A stretch of 64,000 bases of DNA, taken from assembly GCA_009760885.1 (NCBI GenBank), contig CM019692.1, positions 57,898,964 to 57,962,963 on the forward strand. The letters run 5' to 3'. Shown piece by piece: positions 31,001-38,189 of the stretch. Origin of the DNA: Achatina immaculata. Its lineage: Eukaryota > Mollusca > Gastropoda > Stylommatophora > Achatinidae. Every line of letters begins with the position of its first letter. Position 1 is the first letter of the stretch. A program made the translations under genes and the position numbers. A model generated the notes under the pieces. It ran no database searches, was not told where the DNA came from, and saw only the letters and a list, made by a program, of their open reading frames with translations.

Positions 31001-34000
31001 AGAACTGATATTGAAAATCTGAGTAATTTCAGCAGCAAACAAACTCTTCGTACTGTTGAGAATGCAGACTTTGCTGGCTCCCAGCATAGAAACAACAGAA
31101 ATGATGATGATGATGGCAGGTCTGATCATTCATCATTTACTGTTAGATCAGGTAAAGAAGATCCAGGTAAATAAACTTTTTTCTCTCCATATCATAACAA
31201 CACTGTGGTTTATTTTAAAATTTTCTGTAAATAGTGAGTGTTGTGTATATATACAAGGGTCACCCCAAAAGTAAGTTTACAAGGATCATTACCTCAGGAG
31301 CAAAGCTTGTTTGAATATAACACACTGTTCACTATGTTCCAAGATGGACACCTTAATTTTCCATTTAATCACCATGACAACTGAGGCATTTGTATAAGCG
31401 TAGGACAAGTCTTTCAATGCCCATCTTATAAAATGTAGTTTCCTTGACATCCTAGCCACTCTGAAATCTGTGGCCACCAAGATATTCCCTGAGAGCTGGG
31501 AAGGAGGTGAAATCACTTGGCAACAAATCTGTGGCCACCAAGATGTTCCCTGAGAACTGGGAAGAAGGTGAAATCACTTGGCAACAGTCACCTATAATCA
31601 GAAGAAAAGCATGATAAAAACGTACAGGAAGCCACAAACACCACCACATGATGACTATCACATGCTAAACAGAAAGGAACAAGTCACCATCTTCCGTCTC
31701 CGAACAGGACACAGCCGACTCCGAAGTCATATGTATACAAAGTTTAAGGTTGGTACTACTAATCTATGTACATGTGCCCAGGTGCCCCAAACCGTGGAAC
31801 ATATCCTCCAGAACTGCATCAACTACGAGACACTGAGAAATAATTACTGGCCCAGTGAAACCACTAAAGAAGATAAGCTCTACGGTTCCATACATGAGTT
31901 ACAAAAAACAGTGAAATTTATCCAAGAGACAGGACTGCAGATATAGACAAGACAGTGCGAACGAAGAAGAAGAAGAAGACTTGGCAACAAATCTGTGGCT
32001 GCCAAGATGTTCCCTGAGAGCTGGGAAGAAGGTGAAATCACTTGGCACCAAATCTGTTTGGCAGATGGTCCATATTCTCCCACTGAAAATTTTGCAGGAG
32101 TTCCTGAATAGAAGTGGCAATGTGTGGGCAAGTGCTATCATGGAGGAGCAACATTTCTTTTGGCAACAGCTCAGGACACTGATGTCTGATGGCAGGTCAT
32201 AAATGTTCCAGTGTTGCACCATACACAGCTGCATTTATACACACACACACACACCCACAAACCATACCCCCCCCATACACATTTATATTCTGTCTCCCTG
32301 GGACTACAAGGTTCTTTGCATTCAGTGCTATGGAGATGTTGAAGCAAGGCAATGTGCTGGACTGGGAACAGCTCATGATGGCTGTCTTTTTAGTCCCTGA
32401 ATGGAACTAAACAGTAGGGGATGTGTAATACTTCTTTAGTAGGCTCCACCACCTTGGTATCTATAGCGATCCCAGCCCTGATAACCAGGCTACTGGGGAT
32501 GCCAGTGGAGAGATAGGACAGGGTCTTGGCTGGCTATGGTTTACCAGTCCTGATACTAGCGTGTCAACTATGAGTCCATGACTGGCAAACTGGATAGCAT
32601 CTTCATCCCTGTATGTGTATCAGAAATATATGTATGCAAGATCATGTATGTATTTCTGGATTTTGCTTCAATGACTGTATTTGTGTGTTGTAAAATCTCC
32701 TTGGATCTAATCTGAGGCATGAATAAACAGGTTTTTACTGGTTTTTTTTACATAATTATTCTCATTCAGAACTCACAGGAGCTGATAACAGGGGTAAGAT
32801 CCCAGACAGGCCTCACAAGCGCAAGAAGAAGAAACATTTCATGCTTCGGTCTAACAAACTGGCCCCCTCTGATGACGATTCACTGTCTAGGGAGACGTAC
32901 ATTTCCCCCCGTGCAGTGCAGGAGCACAAGTCTCAAAATGTTGCTGACTTTGAAACTCCAGCAAAAGATAGTGATTCAGAAAATATTCAGTATCTGAGAA
33001 GTCTCAGCCGTGACTCAGGTTGGTTGTCTGTTGGTTTAGCTCACATGAGAAAGTAATTTATATTAACATCTCTCTCTCTCTCTCTCTCTGAACCTTAAGT
33101 GCCCAGAGCTCATGGGGCTTCCGCAAGGGTTTTCCACAAATGCCTGTCCTTTGCCTTTTTTTTTTCTGCTCTTGCCCAGGTGAGCCCTCTATTGCTCAAC
33201 ATCCTCTCTGTTATTCTTCTCCATGTCTCTTTTGGTCTATCCTTACTTCTGTTCTCCTGTGGTGTCCATCTTAGTGCTGTTTTTGGTAGTGAGTTATCAG
33301 TCATTCGGAGCACATGTCCCAACCATCGCCAGTGTCTTTCCTCATATTTGCCATATTTGTTATTATAATACAGTAAATCAGACCAAGTCTATGGTGAAAT
33401 GAAAAGAAAATTCAAATTTTACAATGTACAGTGCAGGTTGAGTAATGAGTGTTCGGTTAAATTAAAGATTAAGTGAATTATTTTACTAGGAACTGGTGAT
33501 TCAGATTTTGCATAATAATGTGTAGGTTATTTTATTTAGAATCCCCTGGACAGCAAAAATAACTAATGAAGAATGTATGAGAAGTGCTGGAGAGACAAAA
33601 AACCTTGTCAAAAAGATAAGAGAGAGACAATGTACTTTCATAGGTCATGCAATGAGAAGAGGGGGCATTGAAAATATTATAACAACAGGAAAAATAGAAG
33701 GAAGAAGATCAAGAGGAAGACCAAGAGAAATGATACTGGACAGTCTGATGAGATGGTGTGAGAGGAGATCACCAACTGAACTGATGGCCTGCATGAAGGA
33801 TCGGGTACTCTGGAGAAGCATAATAGCCAACGCCAATTGGCACGGCACCTGATGATGATGATGATATTTTATTTAGTTACATTATGGTCATTTACAATAG
33901 GCTGTACACATAATAGATATAAACTGAAGACAAATCAGCTGACTCTCTGTACAACTGATGTTAAACATTTGACAAGAAAATGTTCAAGTATTTAATAATT

Positions 34001-34700
34001 TCACACACACGTGTTGCAGTTCAGATTTATGGCCGTAAAAACTATTTCTAGAGGGGCTTACCTGATGCAGTTTGTTTATTGCTTTGTTGTTGGTATTAAT
34101 CATAAAGCAAGGGGCTTTAACTTCATTGAAGGGTGTTACAATGAGATAATTGTACATTTTATAATTTATTTTTCTTAAAAAATCTAATTCTGATATAAAA
34201 AGTTCTTGACTACCTGTTTACTCTTCTGTAAGATCAAGTCATTTAGCACACATAATCGTAAAATAAGATCAAACATAATGATAATACCCAAAACTTGTAG
34301 TAGTAGACTATCTTTCGCCTCTCTGTGTATGTGTGTGTGTGTGTGGGTGGGTAGGTGTGTGGTTGGGGGGGGAGGGAAGGAGGTCTGGCTGTTTTTGTTT
34401 TTTTTTTCAGTTTTAAAGGGAGTGTGGAGGAAGAAGGAAAATGTAGGCCAAGATTTCTAAAACTTGCAGCAAAACTTTCTTACATGAAAGAATAGCAAAG
34501 TGGGAAAACCAGCAAACTTTCAGAGTTTAATAAAACTTATGTGATTATCTTTTTGCATTAAACTCATATTTACTGCGTTGTCTATGTTGTAACTTTATTT
34601 TGTCTCAGATTTCAATCTCAAGTGGGGGCTGGCTGAAGACTTATCAGCAACAGATGGCAGCAGCCATGTTGGTCAACATCATCATCAACCCAATTTTTGA
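12997..34700 (+). CDS. ARL13B: ARL13B-like ciliary ARF-family GTPase, complete coding model
   Basis: Exons 12997-13043, 15420-15490, 20965-21217, 22192-22297, 23085-23287, 25611-25734, 29993-31166, 32770-33018, 34609-34700 sum to 2319 nt (772 aa) with consistent phases and AG/GT at every junction. The G domain has P-loop GLDNAGKTT, switch I PTVGF, the ARL13-type G3 DVGGG (Gly where classic ARFs have Gln), G4 NKVDK and G5 VSALMG. A charged coiled coil (about residues 205-285) follows, then a long Ser/Asp-rich tail. Vertebrate ARL13B (428 aa in human) acts in the ciliary membrane as GEF for ARL3. Differences: N-terminus MGKCVS fits N-myristoylation plus palmitoylation, and the tail is far longer. 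The distal tail has PHKRKKKKHFMLRSNKLAPS where vertebrates have a basic run then RVEP. Exon 1 was chosen because RREPNK aligns with REPVRK and its phase fits exon 2. Confidence 0.9.
13526..14200 (+). mobile_element. RTE-B LINE, 5'-truncated, long open frame
   Basis: Flanked by the 12-bp TSD ACATAGACATTT (13514-13525 and 14201-14212). An uninterrupted frame to TAA near 14163 encodes the RT C-terminal region: FSYLDSYIDQDGDTRKEVRI, TLIYACESWKTTKEIDNKLD, FENKCLRKILGIKWNEFKNN, RKRRWTYVGHLMRRSDQRIP. The tail GGATATAAGATAAGATATAAGATAAG is the family signature. The intact frame and exact TSD suggest a young insertion. It lies in ARL13B intron 1. Confidence 0.92.
14485..14560. repeat. (TTATA)n microsatellite
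   Basis: About 75 bp of TTATA/TATAT simple sequence in ARL13B intron 1. Confidence 0.9.
14747..15356 (+). mobile_element. LINE-A, 5'-truncated
   Basis: Flanked by the 13-bp TSD ATATGTGTTTTGA (14734-14746 and 15357-15369). Residues LNANKTKLMTADKTNKAAEI, ESFEYLGS, ATYACETWTLNKTAEKHINA and HDNLEKTVLEGFIMGKR match the LINE-A C-terminus in broken frames. Tail GACTGACTGACTG. About 100 bp near the 3' end are missing compared with 47250-47742. It ends just before ARL13B exon 2. Confidence 0.92.
15420..15490 (+). CDS. ARL13B: ARL13B coding exon 2 (P-loop)
   Basis: Encodes AITLAIVGLDNAGKTTLCSV followed by LTG. The acceptor is TTCAAG (AAG rather than the commoner CAG/TAG), the donor GTTAGG. A LINE-A insertion ends only 51 bp upstream of the acceptor, counted from its TSD. 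Confidence 0.92.
16340..16580 (-). repeat. ACAA-tail SINE family copy (minus)
   Basis: CTGTAACTGCGAGCTGTTGT, TATGGCGGCTAGTTTTCCAG, CTCCACCACCATGGGGACTA match the reverse complement of the TSD-bounded copy at 58116-58466. The tail is lost at the left. Confidence 0.75.
16915..17130. repeat. Interspersed repeat (copy also at 19095-19260)
   Basis: GCACGGCAACCAAACCACGATGA...GAGGTCGAGCCAC..TCCTCT, GTGATGATCC and GTAGGAGGAGGAAGTG recur at 19095-19260, where a 14-bp piece (GATGAAGAGGTCGA) is doubled. No coding sequence; class not recognised. Confidence 0.65.
17160..18005 (-). mobile_element. Penelope-like element remnant with GIY-YIG endonuclease
   Basis: The minus-strand frame 17985-17656 encodes a GIY-YIG-type domain: FVCKICRITYIGETGLRLGD, RMQKHLYDITQHASKPVPNH, HFNGPNHRGKSDFLVTAIKQ, LENRCIQNYGTLEPHGLNS. 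A C-terminal GIY-YIG nuclease is the hallmark of Penelope-like retroelements. Downstream on the minus strand a terminal block carries TATGATTAAGGCTCACGCC followed by GAAACGTCACAAC (17236-17207), resembling a hammerhead ribozyme core with two core changes. The RT part is missing; an RTE-B copy (18014-18489) abuts the right side. Confidence 0.8.
18014..18489 (-). mobile_element. RTE-B LINE 3' fragment
   Basis: Minus-strand KKRRWTFVGHLMKRNYQRIP, KRGRRRETLKRSLLREAKLT, with tail GGATATAAGATAAGAT at the left. A possible 7-bp TSD CAGGAAT (about 18007-18013 and 18490-18496) is short, so boundaries are tentative. Confidence 0.78.
18500..19090. other. ARL13B intron 2, nothing recognised
   Basis: AT-rich sequence with no open frame of note. 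ARL13B intron 2 as a whole runs 15491-20964. Confidence 0.4.
19095..19260. repeat. Interspersed repeat, second copy
   Basis: Related to 16915-17130 (GCATGGCAACCAAACCACGA, GGAGGAGGAAGTG), with an internal 14-bp duplication near 19131-19158. Confidence 0.65.
19780..20240 (+). mobile_element. LINE-R remnant, degraded
   Basis: Plus-strand residues IQGNEEADRLAKEEGKMQ (RNase H C-terminal motif) then, after stops, MNKLSRNDQLTIFRLRTRH parallel the LINE-R copies at 1272-2333 and 31587-31978. A poly-C/CCA tract interrupts at 20151-20191. Confidence 0.75.
20965..21217 (+). CDS. ARL13B: ARL13B coding exon 3 (switch I and G3)
   Basis: Acceptor CTCACAG, donor GTAAGT. Encodes EQPDLNVAPTVGF, FDVTVFDVGGGKNIRPIWKT and FGLLFVIDSSSPSQL, ending HPQVSGKPVLM/I. 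Human ARL13B has the closely similar FDLGGGIRIRGIWK and RISGKPILV. Confidence 0.95.
21340..22010 (-). mobile_element. tRNA-type SINE with internal 52-bp tandem expansion
   Basis: The left end (GGTATAAATAACACCATCATGCCATAAAGGCACCTTGAGAATATGGTGTTAGTGC, reverse orientation) and right end (GCCATGAGAGAACTTTGC...TCAGGCGTCC) match the SINE at 36952-37211. Between them GCATTACTTCCCAACTCTAA...TTCTACAACTGTGT repeats about eight to nine times with a 52-bp period (starts at 21473, 21525, 21577), two units carrying an extra CTATCTGTATCTGTTTC. Confidence 0.82.
22192..22297 (+). CDS. ARL13B: ARL13B coding exon 4 (G4)
   Basis: Acceptor TGCTTCAG, donor GTATTA. Encodes (I)LANKVDKAEHMKETDIVNGL and on to ANNCPAKL. 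NKVDK is the guanine-specificity motif (NKQDK in vertebrates). Confidence 0.93.
22434..22590 (-). mobile_element. SINE (second tRNA-type family), partial
   Basis: GACATATTGGGGAATACAGTGTTAGGCCTG, GAAAGTGTGATGTGGTTAGTATCACACCTGGCCA and GAGGCTGGATGAACC match the body of 23845-24122. It ends in a (TA)n tract. Confidence 0.7.
22620..22880 (-). mobile_element. tRNA-type SINE, near full length
   Basis: Reverse complement of the 36952-37211 family: TAGAGGCACATAGGGATATGG, ACACTAGAGGGTGATATGGT, then the tRNA-like head at the right (GATTCGAACCCCCGACC, TAACCACTTCACCACTCAGAC). Confidence 0.82.
23085..23287 (+). CDS. ARL13B: ARL13B coding exon 5 (G5, coiled-coil start)
   Basis: Acceptor ATTCTTAG, donor GTGGGC. 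Encodes VMVSALMGVGSKMDKEISRG, LQWLLDKIRSSLASLEPRI, then a highly charged helix. Human ARL13B has GYGKKIDKSIKKGLYWLL at the same place. Confidence 0.95.
23395..23640 (-). mobile_element. Penelope-like terminal block
   Basis: AGGAACAGCTTTATTACTTA, AAAGTTGTGACGTTTCGGCG, TGAGCCTTAATCATACAAAA are nearly identical to 17190-17245 and include the same hammerhead-like segment with the same two core changes. No coding sequence follows. Confidence 0.72.
23845..24122 (-). mobile_element. tRNA-type SINE, second family
   Basis: On the minus strand the head reads TCTGGTTGGCTGAGCGGTTA (A box) and ACTGGGTTCAGTCCCAG (B box), followed by the body with CACACTTTCATGAGATGAAG and CCGTATTCCCCAATATGCC. Related to 22434-22590. 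Confidence 0.8.
24123..25610. other. ARL13B intron 5, nothing recognised
   Basis: AT-rich, no supported element. A 67-codon frame at 25286-25489 is unsupported. Confidence 0.45.
25611..25734 (+). CDS. ARL13B: ARL13B coding exon 6
   Basis: Acceptor CCATCAG, donor GTAATG. Encodes (R)EKAEELEITQLGLSTKEESE, then TDDIIVGDPFKVLDLEELKKK. The NPFxP-like DPFKVL resembles the NPFQPI of vertebrate ARL13B. Confidence 0.92.
25826..25903 (+). mobile_element. LINE-A, 78-bp insertion
   Basis: Flanked by the 10-bp TSD TCCACTTTGT (25816-25825 and 25904-25913). Contains only the last codons (EAYRRAVREAKFRKGHANE-like) and the GACTGAATGACTGACTGA tail. An extreme 5' truncation in ARL13B intron 6. Confidence 0.88.
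26880..29830 (-). mobile_element. Tx1/L1-like LINE, degraded, endonuclease region missing
   Basis: Minus strand: ORF1 starts near 29820 (MDIPRFTYNAEEYMDCSQEE) and has a CCHC knuckle CSNCGNDAHRANKC near 29260-29215. RT follows from about 28930 (NKSPYPLSSIRNSSIF; LDQEKAFNKVSHSFLQKILS; VYTDDTIFF), and a C-terminal CKLC...H zinc-like region lies near 27150. Only about 280 bp separate the CCHC motif and RT, too little for an APE domain, so an internal deletion is inferred. Frames are broken many times. It lies in ARL13B intron 6, ending about 160 bp before exon 7. DQEKAF points to Tx1/L1 relatives, but the clade is tentative. Confidence 0.75.
27598..27768. repeat. 30-bp minisatellite
   Basis: TCTTGTAAGGAGATGCCTCCTCTTTTCT repeats about six times inside the Tx1-like LINE region. 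Confidence 0.9.
29993..31166 (+). CDS. ARL13B: ARL13B coding exon 7 (long disordered tail)
   Basis: Acceptor TTCTTACAG, donor GTAAAT. A 391-codon exon beginning EQQLKKAKLLKQARMKELGL, then Ser/Asp/Asn-rich sequence with two basic runs (KRHRKKKRLTDYHLKSLN and SRKKKKNPLVRQPEEED). This exon accounts for most of the extra length over vertebrate ARL13B. The uninterrupted frame amid LINE-filled introns argues for selection. Confidence 0.93.
31250..32235 (-). mobile_element. Mariner-like transposon remnant with 61-bp triplication
   Basis: The left end GGGTCACCCCAAAAGTAAG at about 31259 resembles a mariner terminal inverted repeat. The minus strand carries degraded transposase near 32090-32170 (LLLHDSTCPHIATSIQ) then VPSDFTFFPALREHLGSHRF, matching the mariner block HDNARPHTA...APSDFHLFPALREHLGG. 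The ALREHLGG segment is present in three tandem 61-bp units (AAATCTGTGGCC starts at 31464, 31525, and 31989 after a LINE-R insertion). The element is dead. Confidence 0.82.
31587..31978 (+). mobile_element. LINE-R 3' end, inserted in the mariner remnant
   Basis: 392 bp flanked by the 11-bp TSD ACTTGGCAACA (31576-31586 and 31979-31989). The open frame EQVTIFRLRTGHSRLRSHMY, CTCAQVPQTVEHILQNCINY, FIQETGLQI* is nearly identical to the copy at 1300-1700 on the minus strand. Tail GCGAACGAAGAAGAAGAAG. Young by its intact frame. Confidence 0.93.
32310..32590 (-). repeat. ACAA-tail SINE family copy (minus)
   Basis: GTTCTTTGCATTCAGTGCTATG, CTTCTTTAGTAGGCTCCACC, AACCAGGCTACTGGGGATGC match 16340-16580 and the reverse complement of 58116-58466. 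Confidence 0.72.
32770..33018 (+). CDS. ARL13B: ARL13B coding exon 8, with alternative acceptor
   Basis: Two in-frame acceptors nine bases apart (AG at 32768-32769 and at 32777-32778) would give either ELTGADNRG or GADNRG. Encodes KIPDRPHKRKKKKHFMLRSN, KLAPSDDDSLS and on to YLRSLSRDS; donor GTTGGT. Confidence 0.88.
33065..33342 (-). mobile_element. LINE-C 3' end
   Basis: Minus strand: RWLGHVLRMTDNSLPK-like residues, RWTPQENRSKDRPKETWRRI, ERMLSNRGLTWARAEKKK; then ACTTAAGGTTCAGAGAGAG tail. Matches 42601-42894. No convincing TSD was found. Confidence 0.85.
33540..33864 (+). mobile_element. LINE-D 3' end
   Basis: Flanked by the 12-bp TSD TATTTTATTTAG (33528-33539 and 33865-33876). Residues AGETKNLVKKIRERQCTFIG, HAMRRGGIENIITTGKIEGR, SRGRPREMILDSLMRW match 52900-53190. 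Tail CTGATGATGATGATGA. Confidence 0.93.
33877..34608. other. ARL13B last intron
   Basis: AT-rich with a (GT)n/GGTG tract near 34325-34380. Nothing else seen. Confidence 0.5.
34609..34700 (+). CDS. ARL13B: ARL13B terminal coding exon
   Basis: Acceptor TTGTCTCAG. Encodes DFNLKWGLAEDLSATDGSSH, VGQHHHQPNF and TGA at 34698-34700. Phase matches exon 8. No canonical AATAAA was seen in the next 150 bp, so the poly(A) site is unassigned. Confidence 0.85.
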
Positions 34701-35175
34701 CAGCAACATTGTAGATGTTTTATAGTTCTGTCTCATTATCATCAGTGGTTATTGTCAGAAACACTTTATGTATTTTGTTTTTAATTTAGAGCAATATTTT
34801 GAGAATGTAGTGTCTTTTTTTTTGTGTCAGTTTCTTTTGTATTATTTTTATATAATTAATTTGTTTTTATTAGTATACTGGAGGCGAGCATATGTAGTGT
34901 AGTAAGAGCACAGACTGTAGACGAAAATTCATTACATTCATTCAGCTCTTCAGGCCATTGCAACTCATTGCTGCAGACAAGACTTGTCTCCATTACTCTC
35001 TGATGTAGAAGAAAATGTTCACTAAAAATCAATCCAGCTGAGAAAACTACTTGACATTTGAATCGGGGAATGAAAATAGTGATGATGAGATCAATCACTT
35101 CAAAAGATTTTAAAAAGTCCCATAGCATTTTGTGTGCTGTAAGCCATGTGAAGTGTTAGTGCCTTCACATTTCTA
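34701..35175 (+). other. ARL13B 3' UTR/downstream flank
   Basis: AT-rich and T-rich sequence after the ARL13B stop; the cleavage site was not identified. Confidence 0.35.
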
Positions 35176-35179
35176 GGCC

Positions 35180-35378
35180 ACTACACCATTTGAGGCAGGA
35201 ATGCCAGCACCTGCCCTCGCTACCTTTATTTTCTGAAGGAAACCTCAGTTACCCGTTTTTTGAGGCTAGGTTGACTCTGGTGCCAGTCAGTCTGAAAAAA
35301 CTCTGCCCCAGTATGAAATCAAACCAGGGACCTTCTGACTGCCCAGCAACTACTACACCACCACAGCACCCCTCAGTC
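35180..35378 (-). mobile_element. SINE-like repeat with tRNA-like head
   Basis: On the minus strand GTGCTGTGGTGGTGTAGTAG then GGTCCCTGGTTTGATTTCAT resembles degraded A and B boxes. The body has CTGGCATTCCTGCCTCAAATG. Related wording occurs near 38960-39065. Confidence 0.45.
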
Positions 35379-36330
35379 ACCTCACTTCAAGAAAAAAAAA
35401 TTGAGCTGTTCAACAATGAATACACTTAAAACTCCCAGCTGTAATTTTTTTTTTTTAATCAAGAGATTAACACTACTTTCAAGTAACTTTGTGACAGCCT
35501 TGTATATATCATTGTTTGTTTTTTTTTGGTATAACAGTGACCACTGACCAATCTCTGTAGTGTGATATTAACAGACTAACCATGAGTAAATGGAGAAATA
35601 GTCTCAAGGTTTGTGTGAAAACACATGGCTATTTCCTGCAGGAAACTTCAGAACAGTGGTCAGAAGGTTAAGAAGTCTTTAGTAATGGCATGTAATGGAA
35701 GGACAAGGAATGAGGAGGGAGATTAGATGGAGTACTAGCAGAAGATAGAACACATGCATTTGTTTAATATGTACCTTGTTCATTGACTGTTCTGTCAGGA
35801 GCATAGGCATTAGATCAGTATTTCCCAAAGAGAGTGATAACGCCCCGCTCTGGGCATTGGAAAGGATCTGGAATGCAGTGGAGGAAAAAGGGTCAGTAGG
35901 GGGCAGTGAAAGAAAAGAGAAAAGTAGGGGGGCATTGAGTGCAGTAATACTTTCCTTCTTAGCGTTTTCAACCTGGTATTGAGAAACTTGTGTCCCTACA
36001 TGAAACTCATCCTTCACACTAAAAGTTGAGGAAGTAATGCAGTAGGTGAGTTACAAATGTATTCTTTTATATTGTTAAGTAAACTGATTTCCTAGCTGAG
36101 GTTTTTAGTTTTGTAATGCATATCCTAATTTAATAGGTCATTGTACAAGTAATACATAAGAGGGAGGGTGTTGAGAATGTGGCTTGGGAGAAAATGGGGT
36201 GGCAGCCCAAACAAGCCTTGAAAACAGTTTGTTAGAAGCTACTTTATGAAGACCACATATGATTATAAACCATTTTATGTAAAGCACATACCATCACATA
36301 CTACTTTATGCAGTCATTTATGATAACCTC
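35379..36330. other. Intergenic DNA, nothing recognised
   Basis: No supported gene or element between the ARL13B flank and the (CTT)n tract at 36331-36347. Confidence 0.4.
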
Positions 36331-36951
36331 TTCTTCTTCTTCTTCTTTGAACATTCTCAGACATCAACTTAGATATCCCTAAAGAGTGCTGTAGTTACTT
36401 TAGACTGTCAGTATCACAATACAGTTTAGGCTTGATTGGGACTGGCAGGTCTGCCCCTAGCCATTAGGCAAATTAGGCATTGCCTGAAGGCAGCATTAAG
36501 TGTGGCAGACAGCATTTTGGTAACAATGATAACATTTTGGTCAAACTAAAATTCATTATAATTGGCCAATACAAGATGACAAGTTCCTGACATGATTATA
36601 GAAAGGGATTTATTTATCAGACATGCACACACACTTGCAACACTAAATTAGTCTGCTTGTGTTCACAGATTTCAGGCATCACTTAAACGGGTGAAACAGC
36701 CATGTGTAACTGAGTAATGTTCTAGAGCCTGCAGTGGTTGTCAAGTTAAAAGTGGAGATAATAGCATACACTGGTCATATTGACTGATATATGGATTAAA
36801 ACATGTATACATAATCAGAAACAATGAATCTTTGTTACATTTGAAGTATTTTGTTGGATTCCACGTCCTGGCATAGTGAAACAGTGATACTGGATACCAC
36901 TAGCAGATCTGTTGCTCAGAAACATTATTTAGTTCATGTTGTAATATTTAT

Positions 36952-37211
36952 GGGTGTCTGAGTGGTGAAGTGGTTAGTGCACTAGTCTCTCATGGCGAAG
37001 GTCAGGGGGTTCGAATCCGGCCGAAGTCACCCTGGTCACCCGGCTGTAGAAATGGATATCCGACTTCTTCTGGAGTTGGGGAAGGAAAGGCGGCCAGGTG
37101 TGATACTGACCATATCACCCATATCACATATAGTGTGCTGACAGGTCAAGGAAAATATGGGCACTAACACCATATCCCTATGTGCCTCTAAGGCATGACA
37201 GGATTACGTTA
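36952..37211 (+). mobile_element. tRNA-type SINE, full length
   Basis: Flanked by the 10-bp TSD TAATATTTAT (36942-36951 and 37212-37221). The head has A box TGAAGTGGTTAGTGC and B box GGTTCGAATCC. The body contains GGCCAGGTGTGATACTGACC, and the end is CCTCTAAGGCATGACAGG. Best reference copy of this family in the window. Confidence 0.9.
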
Positions 37212-37332
37212 TAATATTTATATATAAACTGAGTAATGGGTGCTGACCTGTAGTTACCATAATATGTAGAAATCCTGAAAAGAGATTTCAAGCTGAATTT
37301 TTTAGTGCAGTATTTGAGACAACTATTGTTTC

Positions 37333-37515
37333 AGTAAAGAAAAGATCTGAACAACTACAGAGTCATAGTTCATCTCAGAGTTGATGTTACAGCATTATTG
37401 AGATTCAGAAATTATTCTGATGTGGAGGGAAGATTTGAACAGCTACAGAGTTATAGTTCACCTCAGAGTTGATGTTACAGCATTGTTGAGATTCAGAAAT
37501 TATTCTGATGTTCAG
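37333..37515. repeat. Two-unit tandem duplication (~86 bp)
   Basis: CTACAGAGT.ATAGTTCA.CTCAGAGTTGATGTTACAGCATT.TTGAGATTCAGAAATTATTCTGATG occurs at about 37357-37421 and 37443-37507 with a few differences. Confidence 0.85.
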
Positions 37516-37659
37516 CTGATACTAGAGATTTATGAAGAGTTGAAGCTGTGGAAGAGTTGTTGAACCAGAAACTAGGCCACAGAATATGTTTCACTTCTTC
37601 ATGTGTTGAAGAAATGTATCCCAAAATAGCTATTTCTTTGCATGTGATGCAAATGTAAT

Positions 37660-37870
37660 TGTTGTCAGGGCAGAGAGAAGCTTCTCTTAACTGAAACATA
37701 AAAAGAATTATCTGAGATGAACTAAAGAAAGAAAATTGACTATCATTTTTTGTTGATTGACAATGAGTCAGCATATGGCCTGAATCTGGGTGAAATCATG
37801 CAGGACTTCACAAGGAAAGCAGCCAGAAAAATTAGCTTACAAGCTGCAGTTTGGCTGATGAATTCAAACA
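37660..37870 (+). mobile_element. hAT transposase remnant (dimerisation domain)
   Basis: In shifting plus-strand frames: RAERSFS.LKHKKNYLR (hAT ERSFSxLKxIKNYLRS), then LGEIMQDFTRKAARKISLQA, like the C-terminal hAT block. TCTGCCCCTAGCCATTAGGC near 36451 might be the 5' end. Degraded. Confidence 0.6.
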
Positions 37871-37889
37871 TTTCTGTAATGTCTTGTCT

Positions 37890-38160
37890 GAGATAAAGTT
37901 TCCAAGATGCTGTAAGCTGTAAGTTTCCAAGATGCTGTAAGTTACCAAGATGATATAAGTTTCCAAGATGCTGTAAGTTGCCAAGATGATATAAGTTGCC
38001 AAGATGCTGTAAGTTGCCAAGATGCTGTAGGTTGTCAAGATGCTGTAAGTTGCCAAGATGCTGTAAGTTGCCAAGATGATATAAGTTTCAAGATGCTGTA
38101 AGTTGCCAAGATGCTTTAAGTTGCCAAGATGATATAAGTTTCCAAGATGCTGTAATTTTA
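37890..38160. repeat. 18-bp minisatellite
   Basis: AAGTTGCCAAGATGCTGT and close variants (TTTCCAAGATGATATAAG) repeat about 14 times, directly after the hAT remnant. Confidence 0.92.
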
Positions 38161-38189
38161 CTAAGTGCAGTGGAATTTATTGATGAAAA

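Noticed and set aside
36952..37030. tRNA gene at the A/B-box region
   Set aside because: The head does not fold into a proper cloverleaf and continues into a SINE body with its own TSD; several copies exist.
37890..38160. CRISPR array
   Set aside because: Units are contiguous without unique spacers, and the genome is eukaryotic; it is a minisatellite.
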